Notes: generated by a model from the letters alone, not told the origin. 64,000 nucleotides of DNA from Croceivirga sp. (GCA_028284285.1 JANQSA010000018.1:49628-113627); one strand, 5' to 3'. Shown: positions 1-9,311, counted from the stretch's first letter. Program-made: numbers and translations.

Positions 1-509
1 TCCAGCACCTTTCGTCTATAACAAACAAATCCGGCAGTAGGGTCATGAACGGGCATTCCCGTAATCAGTTTTACATAAAAGGATGCCCCGTAGGATAACA
101 AGATACGGCTCAACGGCCAATTTACCACATTTACTCCTTTTTTATACCGTGATCCGATGGCCACATCGGCCCCATTGAGACAGGCGCGATGCAATCGCAA
201 AAGATCGCTGGGTTTATGGGAAAAATCAGCATCCATCTCAAAAATATATTCATAACCCCTTTCCAAAGCCCACTTAAAGCCATGTATATATGCCGTTCCC
301 AAACCGGATTTCTGCGTTCTGACTTCTAAAAATAAGTGTTCTGGAAATTGCTGTTGCAACTGTTCCACATTTTGGGCGGTGCCATCCGGGGAGTTATCAT
401 CCACCACCAGGACATGAAAATCCTTCCTCAGGTCAAAGACCGTTTTGATTATCGCTTCAATGTTTTCAATTTCATTGAAGGTAGGTATGATTACCAATCC
501 CTCAGCCAC
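1..509 (-). CDS. Polyprenol monophosphomannose synthase (partial, runs off left edge)
   Basis: A GT-A family 2 glycosyltransferase of the dolichyl-phosphate mannose synthase type. It would transfer mannose or another sugar from an NDP-sugar to a polyprenyl phosphate on the cytoplasmic face. Reading on the minus strand from a GTG at 507-509, the protein opens with AEGLVIIPTFNEIENIEAI. It then shows VVDDNSPDGT and the metal-binding EMDADFSH, both typical of the family. About 169 residues are present and the C-terminus lies beyond base 1. No in-frame ATG exists upstream, so GTG is the best start. It is divergent from a membrane glycosyltransferase that could use polyprenyl-phospho-sugar donors. 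Confidence 0.85.
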   Translation of the reverse strand, partial: MAEGLVIIPTFNEIENIEAIIKTVFDLRKDFHVLVVDDNSPDGTAQNVEQLQQQFPEHLFLEVRTQKSGLGTAYIHGFKWALERGYEYIFEMDADFSHKPSDLLRLHRACLNGADVAIGSRYKKGVNVVNWPLSRILLSYGASFYVKLITGMPVHDPTAGFVCYRRKVL

Positions 510-628
510 AGCTTCAAATTTAAAACACCAAAAATAGTGTATTGTGGACTTTTCCGGGTACCGTTCTGTAAACCTGTTTAGAATACTTTACCATAATGCT
601 TAACTTTAAGGGCTGAAATACTGCTTTG

Positions 629-2293
629 ATGGGAAACCTGTTTTCCAAATCCTTTTTTGTCTTTTTAGGAGTCCTGCTACTTATCAATTTAGTTCAGGCA
701 CATTTTACACCGCTTATTTATGACGAAACCTACTATTGGTATTATGCCCAGAACATGGCCTGGGGGTATTTTGACCACCCTCCCATGGTGGCCCTTCTGG
801 TCAAGTTGAGCCTGTTTTTTTTTGAAGGAGAACTCGGTGTACGTTTTTTTAGCTGCCTATTCGGGTCCGGCACAGTAATGATAATTTGGTTATTAATTGA
901 CCGGGATGCGAAAGAAAAGTATATCCCTCACTTTTTTGTGCTCCTTTTTGCCATGGTGCTCTTTAACGCTTACGGTTTTCTAATACTTCCGGATACACCT
1001 CTACTTTTCTTTACGGCATTGTTTTTACTACTATACAAAAGGTTCTTGGAAAAGGGTGGTTTGCCGTTGGCTATCTTGTTGGGGTTAGCCATGGCAGCGT
1101 TGCTGTATAGCAAATATCATGCGGTGCTGGTTATTTTCTTTGTATTGCTTTCCAATTTGGCCCTGCTCCGCAATAAATTGGCCTGGGTAGCCGTATTGGT
1201 GGCGGTCTTGGCGTACCTCCCGCATTTAAATTGGTTATATCAAAACGATTTTATTTCCGTGAAATATCATCTTTTTGAACGACCTAATCAACCCTATGAT
1301 TTCGCCGAGTTTACCCTGGGCTATTTTTTGAATCTTATCGTGAACTTTGGTTTACTTTTTCCCTGGTTCTATTGGGCCCTTATCACCACAAAACCGAAGG
1401 ATCTTTTTACCAGGTCTTTGACCTATGTAAGCTATGGGATCATTTTTTTCTTCTTCCTGTCAAGTTTTCACAGAAGGGCCCAGGCACAATGGGTTATCGC
1501 CATTAGTGTCCCTATGATGGTACTTGCTTTTCAATATTTGATAGACCATCGGAAAAGCAGAAAATGGATGTACCGTTTGGGTATAGTAAGTGTTGTCCTG
1601 TTGTTTTATACAAGGGCATGGTTAGTGTATCAACCTTTACTGCCATTTATGGGGTACGAAACACACGGCCCCAAAGAATGGGTAAAAACATTAAAAGACA
1701 TTGTTGGAGACACTCCGGTAGTATTTGAAAACAGTTACCGAAGAGCTCCTATGTATTCTTTTTACTCCGGAAATACTTCTTTTTCCCTAAATAACATCTA
1801 CTACAGGCAAAACCAATACAGCATAGACAGTGCTGAGGCAGCTGTCCAACACCGACGGGTTGCTTACGTAACCCCGTTTGCCAATTCCGGGGAATTTACT
1901 TACGTCCCATTTAGAAGCAACCGGTATTACGGTTGGTATATTGACAATTTTGAGTCGTATAGAAAACTCCGTTGTTTTCTGGAGGATCCTGAATTGGATT
2001 TGAGTAAAGGAATACAGCTGGTACAGATATATAATCCTTATTCAGATACCATACCTTTGGACAAAATCAAGATAAACATTGCCTATTTAGATCGTTATAA
2101 AGATATTTTGGAGCTACTTCCGGTGGAAATGAAATCTCCGGAAGCTCGTTTTTTATTTCCCAAAGACACCACTATGATTAACTGCCAACTGCCCACTCCA
2201 ACAAAGGAACATCCTGCCTATATTAAGTTCAGCATATCGGAAAATGAATTGCGCTCAGGCATTAACAGCGCCAGCATAAAAGTAAAACAATGA
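629..2293 (+). CDS. Glycosyltransferase family 39 / ArnT-like integral membrane protein
   Basis: A 554-residue multi-pass membrane protein resembling the PMT/ArnT glycosyltransferases, which transfer a sugar from a polyprenyl-phospho-sugar to an exported acceptor. The N-terminal first loop contains YDETYYWYYAQNMAWGYFDHPP, read here as the acidic catalytic and donor-binding segment of the family. About ten hydrophobic segments follow, then a soluble C-terminal domain from about residue 350. A TTG precedes the ATG at 629 directly; the ATG is preferred. Its stop overlaps the start of the next gene (ATGA). The divergent neighbour makes polyprenyl-phospho-mannose, so donor synthesis and use may be paired. 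The acceptor cannot be told from the sequence. Confidence 0.75.
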   Translation: MGNLFSKSFFVFLGVLLLINLVQAHFTPLIYDETYYWYYAQNMAWGYFDHPPMVALLVKLSLFFFEGELGVRFFSCLFGSGTVMIIWLLIDRDAKEKYIPHFFVLLFAMVLFNAYGFLILPDTPLLFFTALFLLLYKRFLEKGGLPLAILLGLAMAALLYSKYHAVLVIFFVLLSNLALLRNKLAWVAVLVAVLAYLPHLNWLYQNDFISVKYHLFERPNQPYDFAEFTLGYFLNLIVNFGLLFPWFYWALITTKPKDLFTRSLTYVSYGIIFFFFLSSFHRRAQAQWVIAISVPMMVLAFQYLIDHRKSRKWMYRLGIVSVVLLFYTRAWLVYQPLLPFMGYETHGPKEWVKTLKDIVGDTPVVFENSYRRAPMYSFYSGNTSFSLNNIYYRQNQYSIDSAEAAVQHRRVAYVTPFANSGEFTYVPFRSNRYYGWYIDNFESYRKLRCFLEDPELDLSKGIQLVQIYNPYSDTIPLDKIKINIAYLDRYKDILELLPVEMKSPEARFLFPKDTTMINCQLPTPTKEHPAYIKFSISENELRSGINSASIKVKQ

Positions 2294-2946
2294 ACCTTAT
2301 CCCACGTGATATGCCCAATTGGGATTGGATCACTTTGATTCTATTCTCTAGTTTGGTCATTATTACCGTGGGCAAGTATTTTTTTAAAAATTCCTTTTTC
2401 GTCTTCCTGATGTTACCCTTTAACAACAAGTATCTTACTTTAAACAAGAAAAAAGGGAAACTCGTTAACGGTTTTCATATCCTACTAACCATTTCGCAAG
2501 TCATTAACATATCCTTATTCATTTTTCTGTCCCGCAACCGTTTATTGGAACGGGATCCAGGAGCCAATATCACTGAATTCTGGATAGTTACAGGTTTGGT
2601 TTTAGGATTTATCCTTGTGAAAATTATCCTGCAACTGGGGAACGGATTTTTTTTTGAAAACCACACTTTAATGCTGGATTTGATCTTTGAAAAACTTACC
2701 TATTTCAATTATGCCGGGCTCATTGCCTTTGTTGCGAACATCTTCCTCATGTATATTGCAAAAGGTAATATTCCCGCGGTTTACGTGATTTTTATACTCC
2801 TGGTAATAGTAAATCTCGTTGGGCTGGGAAATATGTTTAGACATCATCAAAAATTGATTGTCCCTAACTTATTCTATTTTATTTTGTACCTTTGCACTCT
2901 CGAAATTGCACCCTTGGTAATTCTGATCAGCTTTTTAAACGGTTGA
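2290..2946 (+). CDS. DUF4271 family membrane protein
   Basis: A 218-residue protein with about five or six transmembrane helices, recognisable as the Bacteroidota-specific DUF4271 family that usually sits directly before hemD. Its start overlaps the stop of the glycosyltransferase by four bases (ATGA), which suggests translational coupling. No catalytic motif is evident and the function is unknown. The constant company of hemD suggests, but does not prove, a link with haem synthesis or the envelope. Confidence 0.75.
   Translation: MNLIPRDMPNWDWITLILFSSLVIITVGKYFFKNSFFVFLMLPFNNKYLTLNKKKGKLVNGFHILLTISQVINISLFIFLSRNRLLERDPGANITEFWIVTGLVLGFILVKIILQLGNGFFFENHTLMLDLIFEKLTYFNYAGLIAFVANIFLMYIAKGNIPAVYVIFILLVIVNLVGLGNMFRHHQKLIVPNLFYFILYLCTLEIAPLVILISFLNG
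2887..2894 (+). promoter_or_regulatory. -7 box candidate for hemD
   Basis: TACCTTTG inside the 3' end of the DUF4271 gene fits the Bacteroidota -7 consensus TAnnTTTG. It lies 57 bases before the hemD ATG. The nearest upstream TTG is 26 bases away, longer than the usual 17-23, so the -33 element is weak. Confidence 0.35.
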
Positions 2947-2951
2947 AAAAT

Positions 2952-3698
2952 ATGAAAGTAAAGACGATTTTGGTTTCCCAGCCAGAACCGAAAATGGAAA
3001 ACTCCCCGTATTCCAAATTAATTGAAAAATCCAAAGTAAAGGTAGATTTCAGACCTTTTATTCATGTGGAGGGAGAGACAGCAAAAAGTGTTCGTCAACA
3101 AAAAATAGATCTCAATGAATACACCGCAATTATCCTAACCAGTAGAAATGCGGTGGATCATTTTTTTAGAATAGCTGAGGAAATGCGTTTTAAGGTGCCA
3201 GACACCATGAAGTACTTTTGCCAGTCTGAAGCAGTAGCCTATTATCTTCAAAAGTATGTGGTGTACCGAAAGCGTAAGATCTATGTGGGACAACGGATGT
3301 TTAATGACCTGATCCCCATGTTTAAGAAATATAAAGATGAAAAGTTCCTTCTGCCTTCTTCCGACACCTTGAAATCCGACATCCCAAAAGTACTTGACGA
3401 TTTGAAACTGAACTGGAAACGCGGTATTTTTTACAAAACCGTAATTAGTGACCTGTCGGATCTAAGGGACGTATATTATGATATCTTGGTGTTCTTTAGC
3501 CCTTCCGGTATTGAATCCTTGTTGCAAAATTTTCCGGACTTCAAACAAAACGATACCCGTATTGCGGTTTTCGGTAACAGTACGGTAAAGGCCGCTACAG
3601 ATGCCGGGTTGCGGATAGACATTAAAGCGCCAACACCGGAAACACCTTCCATGACTATGGCTCTGCAAAAGTACATTGCAGATGCCAATAAAGGATAA
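2952..3698 (+). CDS. hemD: Uroporphyrinogen-III synthase
   Basis: Closes and isomerises hydroxymethylbilane to uroporphyrinogen III in haem synthesis (cytoplasm). The 248-residue protein has the HemD two-domain pattern: an N-terminal Rossmann-like half with AIILTSRNAVDHFF near residue 60, and a C-terminal half with DILVFFSPSGIESLL near 180 and IAVFGNSTVKAATDAGL near 210. An in-frame codon 60 bases upstream would add 20 residues that overlap DUF4271. The ATG at 2952 gives the usual N-terminus (MKVKTILVSQPEP). A strong hairpin terminator follows. Confidence 0.88.
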   Translation: MKVKTILVSQPEPKMENSPYSKLIEKSKVKVDFRPFIHVEGETAKSVRQQKIDLNEYTAIILTSRNAVDHFFRIAEEMRFKVPDTMKYFCQSEAVAYYLQKYVVYRKRKIYVGQRMFNDLIPMFKKYKDEKFLLPSSDTLKSDIPKVLDDLKLNWKRGIFYKTVISDLSDLRDVYYDILVFFSPSGIESLLQNFPDFKQNDTRIAVFGNSTVKAATDAGLRIDIKAPTPETPSMTMALQKYIADANKG

Positions 3699-3720
3699 AG
3701 AATTGAGACTTAACTACAAA

Positions 3721-3745
3721 AGCCCCTGATAACAGGGGCTTTTTT
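3721..3745. terminator. Bidirectional intrinsic terminator between hemD and pckA
   Basis: Perfect 8-bp stem AGCCCCTG / CAGGGGCT with loop ATAA, followed by TTTTT on the plus strand and a shorter T-run on the minus strand. It lies exactly between two convergent genes. Confidence 0.85.
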
Positions 3746-3747
3746 CT

Positions 3748-5364
3748 TTAAAAGGCGTATCGTTGTGGGCCTCCTCGCCGGATTTCTTCATTGGCATAGG
3801 CCTCAAACTTTTTAAAATTCTCCCGAAAAGCATTGGATAGTTTAAACGCTGTGTTATAGTAGGCCTCATCGTTATTCCAGGTAGCACGGGGACTTAATAC
3901 TTCCGTAGGGACCCCAGGGCACTTTCTGGGTTGGGCTACACCAAAAACCGAGTGAATATGGTAGGTATCATAGTTGTACAGCCCTAGTTTCCCGCTCATG
4001 GCAGCGCTGATCATAGCACGGGTATATTTTAACTTCATCCGAGTTCCCACACCATAGGGCCCGCCGGTCCAACCCGTATTAATTAACCAAACATCAACCC
4101 CAGATTCCTTCATTTTCTTACTTAGCATTTCGGCATAAACGGTGGGATGCAACGGCATGAATGGCGCTCCAAAACAGGCGGAGAAAGAAGGTTGGGGCTC
4201 AATGACCCCTGCCTCGGTTCCTGCCACTTTTGCGGTATATCCGGAGATAAAATGGTATGCCGCCTGCGCAGGGGTTAACTTGGAAATAGGCGGTAAAACT
4301 CCAAAAGCATCGGCGGTCAGAAAGAAAATATGCTTCACATTCTCTCCAATTGAAGGCTGCTGAATATTTTCAATATGGTATATGGGATAACTCACCCTGG
4401 TATTTTGGGTAATAGAGGCATCCTCAAAGGCAACATCCCCGTTTTCACGCATCACTACATTTTCCAGGATAGCCCCCTTTTTAATAGCCCCATAGATTTC
4501 CGGCTCGCTTTCCCTGGAAAGGTTAATGACCTTTGCATAGCAACCGCCTTCAAAGTTGAATACAGAATTTTCGGGAGTCCATCCGTGTTCGTCATCACCA
4601 ATCAATTTCCTGTCAGGATCCGTGGAGAGCGTAGTTTTCCCGGTACCGGACAATCCGAAAAACAAAGCGGTGTCACCTTCTTCCCCCAAATTAGCAGAGC
4701 AATGCATAGGAAGAACATCCTTATCTACCGGTAGAATGAAATTCAAAGCGGAAAAAATCCCTTTCTTAATTTCCCCGGTATATCCGGTACCTCCAACGAG
4801 TGCTATTTTTTTCGTGAAATTCAAGATGGCAAAGTTGTGTTGCCGTGTGCCATCTATGGCTGCATCGGCCATAAAACCCGGCGCATTCAATACGGTCCAT
4901 TCCGGTTCAAAATTGTGAAGCTCTTCCTCCGTAGGTCGTAAAAACATATTATAAGCGAACATATTGGACCAGGGGTACTCATTTACTATTCTTAGGTTCA
5001 TTGTGTATGCAGGATCAGAACAGATAAAGGCATCCCTTACATAAAGTTCCTTTTCATTGAGATACGCTACTACTTTGTCATAAAGCGCATCAAACCGCTC
5101 CGGTGTAAAAGGAACATTGATACTGCCCCACCACACCTTGTCTTCCGTAATACTATCCTTCACAATAAACCGATCCAGAGGAGATCTTCCGGTAAATTCA
5201 CCTGTACTTACGGCAATGGCCCCCAGGGAGGTTTCTTGTCCCATACCTCTTTCTATCGTGATCTTGTGCAATTGATCCGGGGAGAGTTGGTAATGGAAAT
5301 TGTTGTGGTGAATGCCATATGAGGCAAGCGAAATCGTTTTCGGCCCTAAGGTGGGATCAGTCAT
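3748..5364 (-). CDS. pckA: Phosphoenolpyruvate carboxykinase (ATP)
   Basis: Converts oxaloacetate and ATP to phosphoenolpyruvate, CO2 and ADP, the entry step of gluconeogenesis. At 538 residues it is full length. Visible motifs are TGEFTGRSPLDRF (about 54-66), the kinase-1a nucleotide loop GLSGTGKTTL (237-246) and GDDEHGW (256-262, metal/ATP site). Conserved N-terminus: MTDPTLGPKTISLASYGI. A TTG eight codons upstream is in frame, but the ATG at 5362-5364 matches the family start. It converges on hemD and shares the terminator at 3721-3745. Confidence 0.95.
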   Translation of the reverse strand: MTDPTLGPKTISLASYGIHHNNFHYQLSPDQLHKITIERGMGQETSLGAIAVSTGEFTGRSPLDRFIVKDSITEDKVWWGSINVPFTPERFDALYDKVVAYLNEKELYVRDAFICSDPAYTMNLRIVNEYPWSNMFAYNMFLRPTEEELHNFEPEWTVLNAPGFMADAAIDGTRQHNFAILNFTKKIALVGGTGYTGEIKKGIFSALNFILPVDKDVLPMHCSANLGEEGDTALFFGLSGTGKTTLSTDPDRKLIGDDEHGWTPENSVFNFEGGCYAKVINLSRESEPEIYGAIKKGAILENVVMRENGDVAFEDASITQNTRVSYPIYHIENIQQPSIGENVKHIFFLTADAFGVLPPISKLTPAQAAYHFISGYTAKVAGTEAGVIEPQPSFSACFGAPFMPLHPTVYAEMLSKKMKESGVDVWLINTGWTGGPYGVGTRMKLKYTRAMISAAMSGKLGLYNYDTYHIHSVFGVAQPRKCPGVPTEVLSPRATWNNDEAYYNTAFKLSNAFRENFKKFEAYANEEIRRGGPQRYAF

Positions 5365-5437
5365 ATGATAGTTTTTTAATGCGTACAAAACTAAAAAATT
5401 ATAACCCCGGCACCGTATTAAAACTGAGGATTCTCCC

Positions 5438-5821
5438 CTATTTTTTAAACAGCAGGGAAAAAAGCAGATATCCCCAACCCAGAATGAGCAAAGTTCCTCC
5501 TATCGGGGTGATAAAACCTATCTTTCTAAAGTCAACGCCGGTGAGTTTATTGGTTGCGAGAAGATAAATAGAGAAGGAAAATAGGATCATTCCAATTACA
5601 ATGAGGTAAAAAACCACTTTCTTCGTGTTTTCAGGGACAATCGTAATAACGCTAAGCACCAGTAGAAACAGGGCATGATACATTTGATACTTTACCCCGG
5701 TCTCAAAGGTGTTTAACGCTTCGGGAGTAAGGGCCTTTTTCAGGGCGTGCGCACCAAAGGCCCCCAAAACTACGGCCAACATTCCAAACAGTAGCCCGGT
5801 GGCCAAAATTGTTTTGTTCAT
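5438..5821 (-). CDS. DUF423 family small membrane protein
   Basis: A 127-residue protein with four hydrophobic helices and the family hallmark LGAFGAHALKK near residue 20, then YQMYHALFLL. DUF423 (YwdK/YgdD-type) proteins are widespread inner-membrane proteins of unknown role. It lies on the same strand as pckA with 73 bp between them. A -7-like TACCTTTG on the minus strand (5883-5890) could start its transcript. Family assignment is secure; function is not. Confidence 0.85.
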   Translation of the reverse strand: MNKTILATGLLFGMLAVVLGAFGAHALKKALTPEALNTFETGVKYQMYHALFLLVLSVITIVPENTKKVVFYLIVIGMILFSFSIYLLATNKLTGVDFRKIGFITPIGGTLLILGWGYLLFSLLFKK

Positions 5822-5900
5822 AACTTAAGGGTCTTATTTTCTTAAAAATATCACGATTTGATACTTTCGTATGGTTATGTCACAAAGGTAATTTAATCCT

Positions 5901-7274
5901 ATGGTTCGTAAAATTTTGGTGCTTGGCGCAGGAAAATCTACTTCATTTTTACTGAATTATTTAGTACAAAAATCTGCTTCGGAAGCCTTACATTTAACTA
6001 TTGGCGACATCAATCCAAAGGCTTTCCCAGCGGCAATTACCTCCCATGAAAATTGCAGTGTAATTCCCTTGAACGTTCTGGAAGAAAAGTCCAGAAAAAC
6101 GGCCATATCCGCTGCAGATATCGTAGTTTCCATGCTGCCTCCCAAGCTACATACCCTGGTGGCAAGGGACTGTGTCCACTATCAAAAACATCTGGTAACC
6201 GCTTCCTATATCAACAATGAGATTCGGGAATTGGATCCCGATACGAAGAAAAGTGGTTTGGTTTTCTTAAATGAAATTGGCCTGGATCCTGGTATTGACC
6301 ATATGAGTGCTATGGAGGTTATTGATCGTATACGGGACAAAGGGGGAAAAATGCTGCTTTTCGAATCTTTCACGGGAGGATTGGTAGCCCCCGAAAGCGA
6401 TACCAACCTTTGGAACTACAAATTCACCTGGAATCCCGGAAATGTAGTGGTAGCCGGCCAGGGCGGTGCTGCTAAGTTTATTCAGGAAGGCACCTATAAA
6501 TATATCCCCTACCATAAGTTATTCAGGAGAACTGAATTTTTGGATATTGAGGGTTATGGGAAATTTGAGGCCTACGCCAACCGCGATTCCCTTTGGTATC
6601 GGGAAGCCTATGGTTTGGAGAAAGTACTGACCTTATACCGTGGCACCATGCGCAGAGTAGGTTTCTCCCGTGCCTGGAACATATTTGTGCAACTGGGAAT
6701 GACAGACGACAGCTATCATCTTGAAAACTCTAAAGGAATGTCTTTCAGGGAATTTGTTAACCTGTTTCTACCCTATTCCCCAACAGATTCGGTTGAGTTA
6801 AAGCTCAGGCACTATTTAAAGATTGATCAGGATGATATTATGTGGGAGAAACTGGAGGAATTGGATCTATTCAATCCTCACAAGAAAATTCCATTCCCCA
6901 ATGCCACCCCTGCTCAGGCGTTGCAACATATTCTGGAAAACAGTTGGACACTTGGAGAAGATGAAAAAGACATGATAGTCATGTATCATAAGTTTGGCTA
7001 TGAACTCGATGGAAGAAAAAAACAGCTGGATGCCAATATGGTAGTGCTGGGTGAAGATAGGACCTATACGGCTATGGCAAAGACAGTAGGGCTACCCGTG
7101 GCTATGGCTACCATCAACATTTTGAATGGGAAGATCACTACACCAGGAGTACAGATCCCGATCACCAAAGAAATCTATGGTCCCATTCTATCGGAACTAA
7201 AAGCACAGGGCATTCAATTCAAAGAATACGAGACTCCCTATTTGGGGTATAATCCGGATTCTGTTGCCGGTTAA
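5901..7274 (+). CDS. Saccharopine dehydrogenase-like oxidoreductase (LYS9/AASS C-terminal type)
   Basis: A 457-residue NAD(P)-dependent enzyme of the glutamate-forming saccharopine dehydrogenase family. In lysine catabolism this family splits saccharopine to aminoadipate semialdehyde and glutamate. The Rossmann loop VLGAGKSTSFLL is at residues 7-18. NEIGLDPGIDHMSAM near 130 and ESFTGGLVAPESD near 155 are typical of the LYS9 group. No lysine-ketoglutarate reductase domain or gene adjoins it. An Lrp-type regulator begins 47 bp downstream on the same strand and may sense the amino acid. Confidence 0.78.
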   Translation: MVRKILVLGAGKSTSFLLNYLVQKSASEALHLTIGDINPKAFPAAITSHENCSVIPLNVLEEKSRKTAISAADIVVSMLPPKLHTLVARDCVHYQKHLVTASYINNEIRELDPDTKKSGLVFLNEIGLDPGIDHMSAMEVIDRIRDKGGKMLLFESFTGGLVAPESDTNLWNYKFTWNPGNVVVAGQGGAAKFIQEGTYKYIPYHKLFRRTEFLDIEGYGKFEAYANRDSLWYREAYGLEKVLTLYRGTMRRVGFSRAWNIFVQLGMTDDSYHLENSKGMSFREFVNLFLPYSPTDSVELKLRHYLKIDQDDIMWEKLEELDLFNPHKKIPFPNATPAQALQHILENSWTLGEDEKDMIVMYHKFGYELDGRKKQLDANMVVLGEDRTYTAMAKTVGLPVAMATINILNGKITTPGVQIPITKEIYGPILSELKAQGIQFKEYETPYLGYNPDSVAG

Positions 7275-7291
7275 TAGATGTAACCATTTGT

Positions 7292-7299
7292 TATATTTG
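7292..7299 (+). promoter_or_regulatory. -7 box candidate for the Lrp-type gene
   Basis: TATATTTG, a perfect TAnnTTTG, lies 22 bases before the ATG at 7322. No TTG sits at the expected -33 distance. Confidence 0.35.
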
Positions 7300-7321
7300 A
7301 ATTTCAAAGTATCGCTTTAAA

Positions 7322-7792
7322 ATGAAAAATGGCAGCAATTTGTTTGATCTAGACGGAATTGACAAAAAAATATTAAGGCATCTTATGGAAGATGCCCGTA
7401 TCCCTATTCTGGAAATTGCCCGGAAAATCGGTATTTCAGGAGCGGCTATCCATCAGCGACTACGAAAATTAGAGGCGTCCCAGGTAATCTCCGGCTCCAA
7501 ATTCATCATCAACCCAAAAGTATTGGGCTATACCACCATGGCCTATATTGGTATCTATTTGGACAGGGCAATGAGCAATCCCAGAGCGGTTGCAGCATTG
7601 GAAAAAATTCCCGAAGTCCTGGAGTGTCATTACACTACAGGTAATTGGTCCATTTTAATCAAGGTCCTCTGCAAAGACAATGAGCACCTAATGCAGGTGT
7701 TAAATAAAAAAATCCAACAAATAGAAGGTGTTTCCCGAACCGAAACCTTTATCTCTCTGAACCAGCAGATCAATCGTCAGATCACGATTTGA
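7322..7792 (+). CDS. Lrp/AsnC family transcriptional regulator
   Basis: A 156-residue feast/famine regulator. The N-terminal winged HTH shows DGIDKKILRHLMEDARIP and ISGAAIHQRLRKLEASQVI (about 10-55). The C-terminal RAM/AsnC ligand-binding domain includes ALEKIPEVLECHYTTGNWSILIKV (about 92-115). It probably senses an amino acid. The preceding gene (lysine/saccharopine type) is the obvious candidate target, and alanine dehydrogenase lies 3.5 kb away. Its last 11 bases overlap the end of the convergent SDR gene. Confidence 0.9.
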   Translation: MKNGSNLFDLDGIDKKILRHLMEDARIPILEIARKIGISGAAIHQRLRKLEASQVISGSKFIINPKVLGYTTMAYIGIYLDRAMSNPRAVAALEKIPEVLECHYTTGNWSILIKVLCKDNEHLMQVLNKKIQQIEGVSRTETFISLNQQINRQITI

Positions 7793-8606
7793 ATACCGTG
7801 TTTTCAGCGGTTTTAGTATGGTGATCCAAATCGGCCTGAACGCTGTCCAATTTCATCTGTATGGTCGTTAAAGGCACTTTGCCCAGTGGTAACCGCAGTG
7901 TGGTATTCTCCGAATGTACCATATCCAGTATGGCCTTAGCTGCTTTTTTAGGATCTCCTTCCTGTTTTCCATGTACCCCCTTTAGTTTGGAACGAAACGC
8001 TCCGGCGGTATCCGCATAATCATAGATCACCTTTTGTGCTTCAGGTAGCCCCTTTGCGGCGAATTCTGTCCGAAACGGGCCTGGTTCTACAATAATGGTT
8101 CGGATACCCAAAGGTCCTATTTCTTGTGCCATGGCCTCACTAAATCCTTCCAGGGCAAACTTGCTGGCGTTGTATATCCCAAATCCGGCAAAGGCTTTGA
8201 TCCCCCCGTGAGAGGAAATTTGTACAATATGACCCTTTCTCTTAGCCCTCATCTTAGGCAAGACTTCCTGGGTCATTTTCAATGTGCCAAAGAAATTTGC
8301 TTCGAAAACGCTTCGGGTCTCAGCGATACTGGTCTCTTCTATAGCGCCAACAAAACCTATTCCAGCGTTGTTGACTAAAACATCTATTTCCGGAATAGCG
8401 GCAATAACTTTTTCAGTGGCCTTGTGATCTGTAATATCCAGAAGCACAGCATGTGCCTTTCCGGAGTACTTTGTGTTAAAATTGTTTACCTGGCTTTGTT
8501 TCCGTAGGGTACCTATAACGTAATCCCCGTGCTCCAGTACACTTTCCGCCAATGTCTTTCCCAATCCACTGGAAATTCCGGTGATCAACCAAACGTTTTT
8601 TTTCAT
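7782..8606 (-). CDS. Short-chain dehydrogenase/reductase (SDR)
   Basis: A 274-residue classical SDR. The NAD(P)-binding TGISSGLGK lies near the N-terminus, then DVLVNNAGIGFVG, and the catalytic pattern S...YNASKFALEG with Tyr-x-x-x-Lys. The substrate is unknown; the family covers alcohols, ketones and aldehydes. An in-frame ATG 63 bases upstream would add a hydrophobic tail with no family counterpart, so MKKNVWLITG at 8606 is chosen. It lies directly after a Crp/Fnr gene on the same strand (about 108 bp gap). Confidence 0.88.
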   Translation of the reverse strand: MKKNVWLITGISSGLGKTLAESVLEHGDYVIGTLRKQSQVNNFNTKYSGKAHAVLLDITDHKATEKVIAAIPEIDVLVNNAGIGFVGAIEETSIAETRSVFEANFFGTLKMTQEVLPKMRAKRKGHIVQISSHGGIKAFAGFGIYNASKFALEGFSEAMAQEIGPLGIRTIIVEPGPFRTEFAAKGLPEAQKVIYDYADTAGAFRSKLKGVHGKQEGDPKKAAKAILDMVHSENTTLRLPLGKVPLTTIQMKLDSVQADLDHHTKTAENTVFKS

Positions 8607-8714
8607 AATTATCGGATTAAAATGTAAAATTTTTAGGACTATTCCCGGGAACAAAGTTGCGACCCTCATAAAGAATGAGAAATGAAATAGATTAGGAAAA
8701 ACGGTTGAACCAGT

Positions 8715-9302
8715 TTAAGATACTGAAGTCAGTTTTTTACGGATCTTGCTTAAAAACTCCGGGGTCATCCCCAAATAGGAAGCAATGACCTTTTGAGGTA
8801 CACGCTGAATCATAGAAGGATATAAACGTTGCAATTCCAGGAAACGTTCTTCGGCTGTTTTACTTAATCCCGATAACGCGCGATTGCGCGAAAAGGCGAA
8901 GGCCCTTTCAGTGGAAACCCTAAAATATTCGCTCAACGCATGAAGTTCGCGGCACAAGGGTTCAATAGCATCATAGTCCATTTGAAGGATATGGGAGTCC
9001 TCCAACGCTTCTACGAAAAGTGTAGCCGGTGTTTGGGTAATATAGCTGTAAAAGTCACTTACAAACCAGTCGTCCAAAGCAATTTGCACCGTGTGCTCCT
9101 TACCTTCCGAATCCAGAAAAAAAGAGCGGAAGGCTCCTTTTACAATATAGTTGCGGTATTTGCTGATAAAACCAGGTTGGTCAATAAACTGACGGCGCTT
9201 AATGGTTTTCAAGCTTGTTATTGCACTGATCTTATCTTTTTCTGCTTCGGTCAGAGCAACATAACGTTCAATATTCTGAAATAAAGACTGCAGCGCTTTC
9301 AT
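8715..9302 (-). CDS. Crp/Fnr family transcriptional regulator
   Basis: A 195-residue regulator with an N-terminal cyclic-nucleotide-binding-like beta-barrel (ISKYRNYIVKGAFRSFFLDSEG near 45-65) and a C-terminal HTH (VPQKVIASYLGMTPEFLSKIRKKL). The Bacteroidota subfamily lacks the Fnr iron-sulphur cysteines, as here. A longer in-frame start at 9353 would run through a strong terminator hairpin (9312-9345). That hairpin argues for the ATG at 9302 (MKALQSLFQNIERYV). The SDR downstream is a plausible co-transcribed partner. Confidence 0.88.
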   Translation of the reverse strand: MKALQSLFQNIERYVALTEAEKDKISAITSLKTIKRRQFIDQPGFISKYRNYIVKGAFRSFFLDSEGKEHTVQIALDDWFVSDFYSYITQTPATLFVEALEDSHILQMDYDAIEPLCRELHALSEYFRVSTERAFAFSRNRALSGLSKTAEERFLELQRLYPSMIQRVPQKVIASYLGMTPEFLSKIRKKLTSVS

Positions 9303-9311
9303 AAGGCTAAA

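Noticed and set aside
3748..5364. Many long open frames opposite pckA, leuS, the TonB receptors and ahcY
   Set aside because: They lie wholly within well-supported genes, show no family motifs, signals or independent starts, and follow the codon shadow of the real gene.
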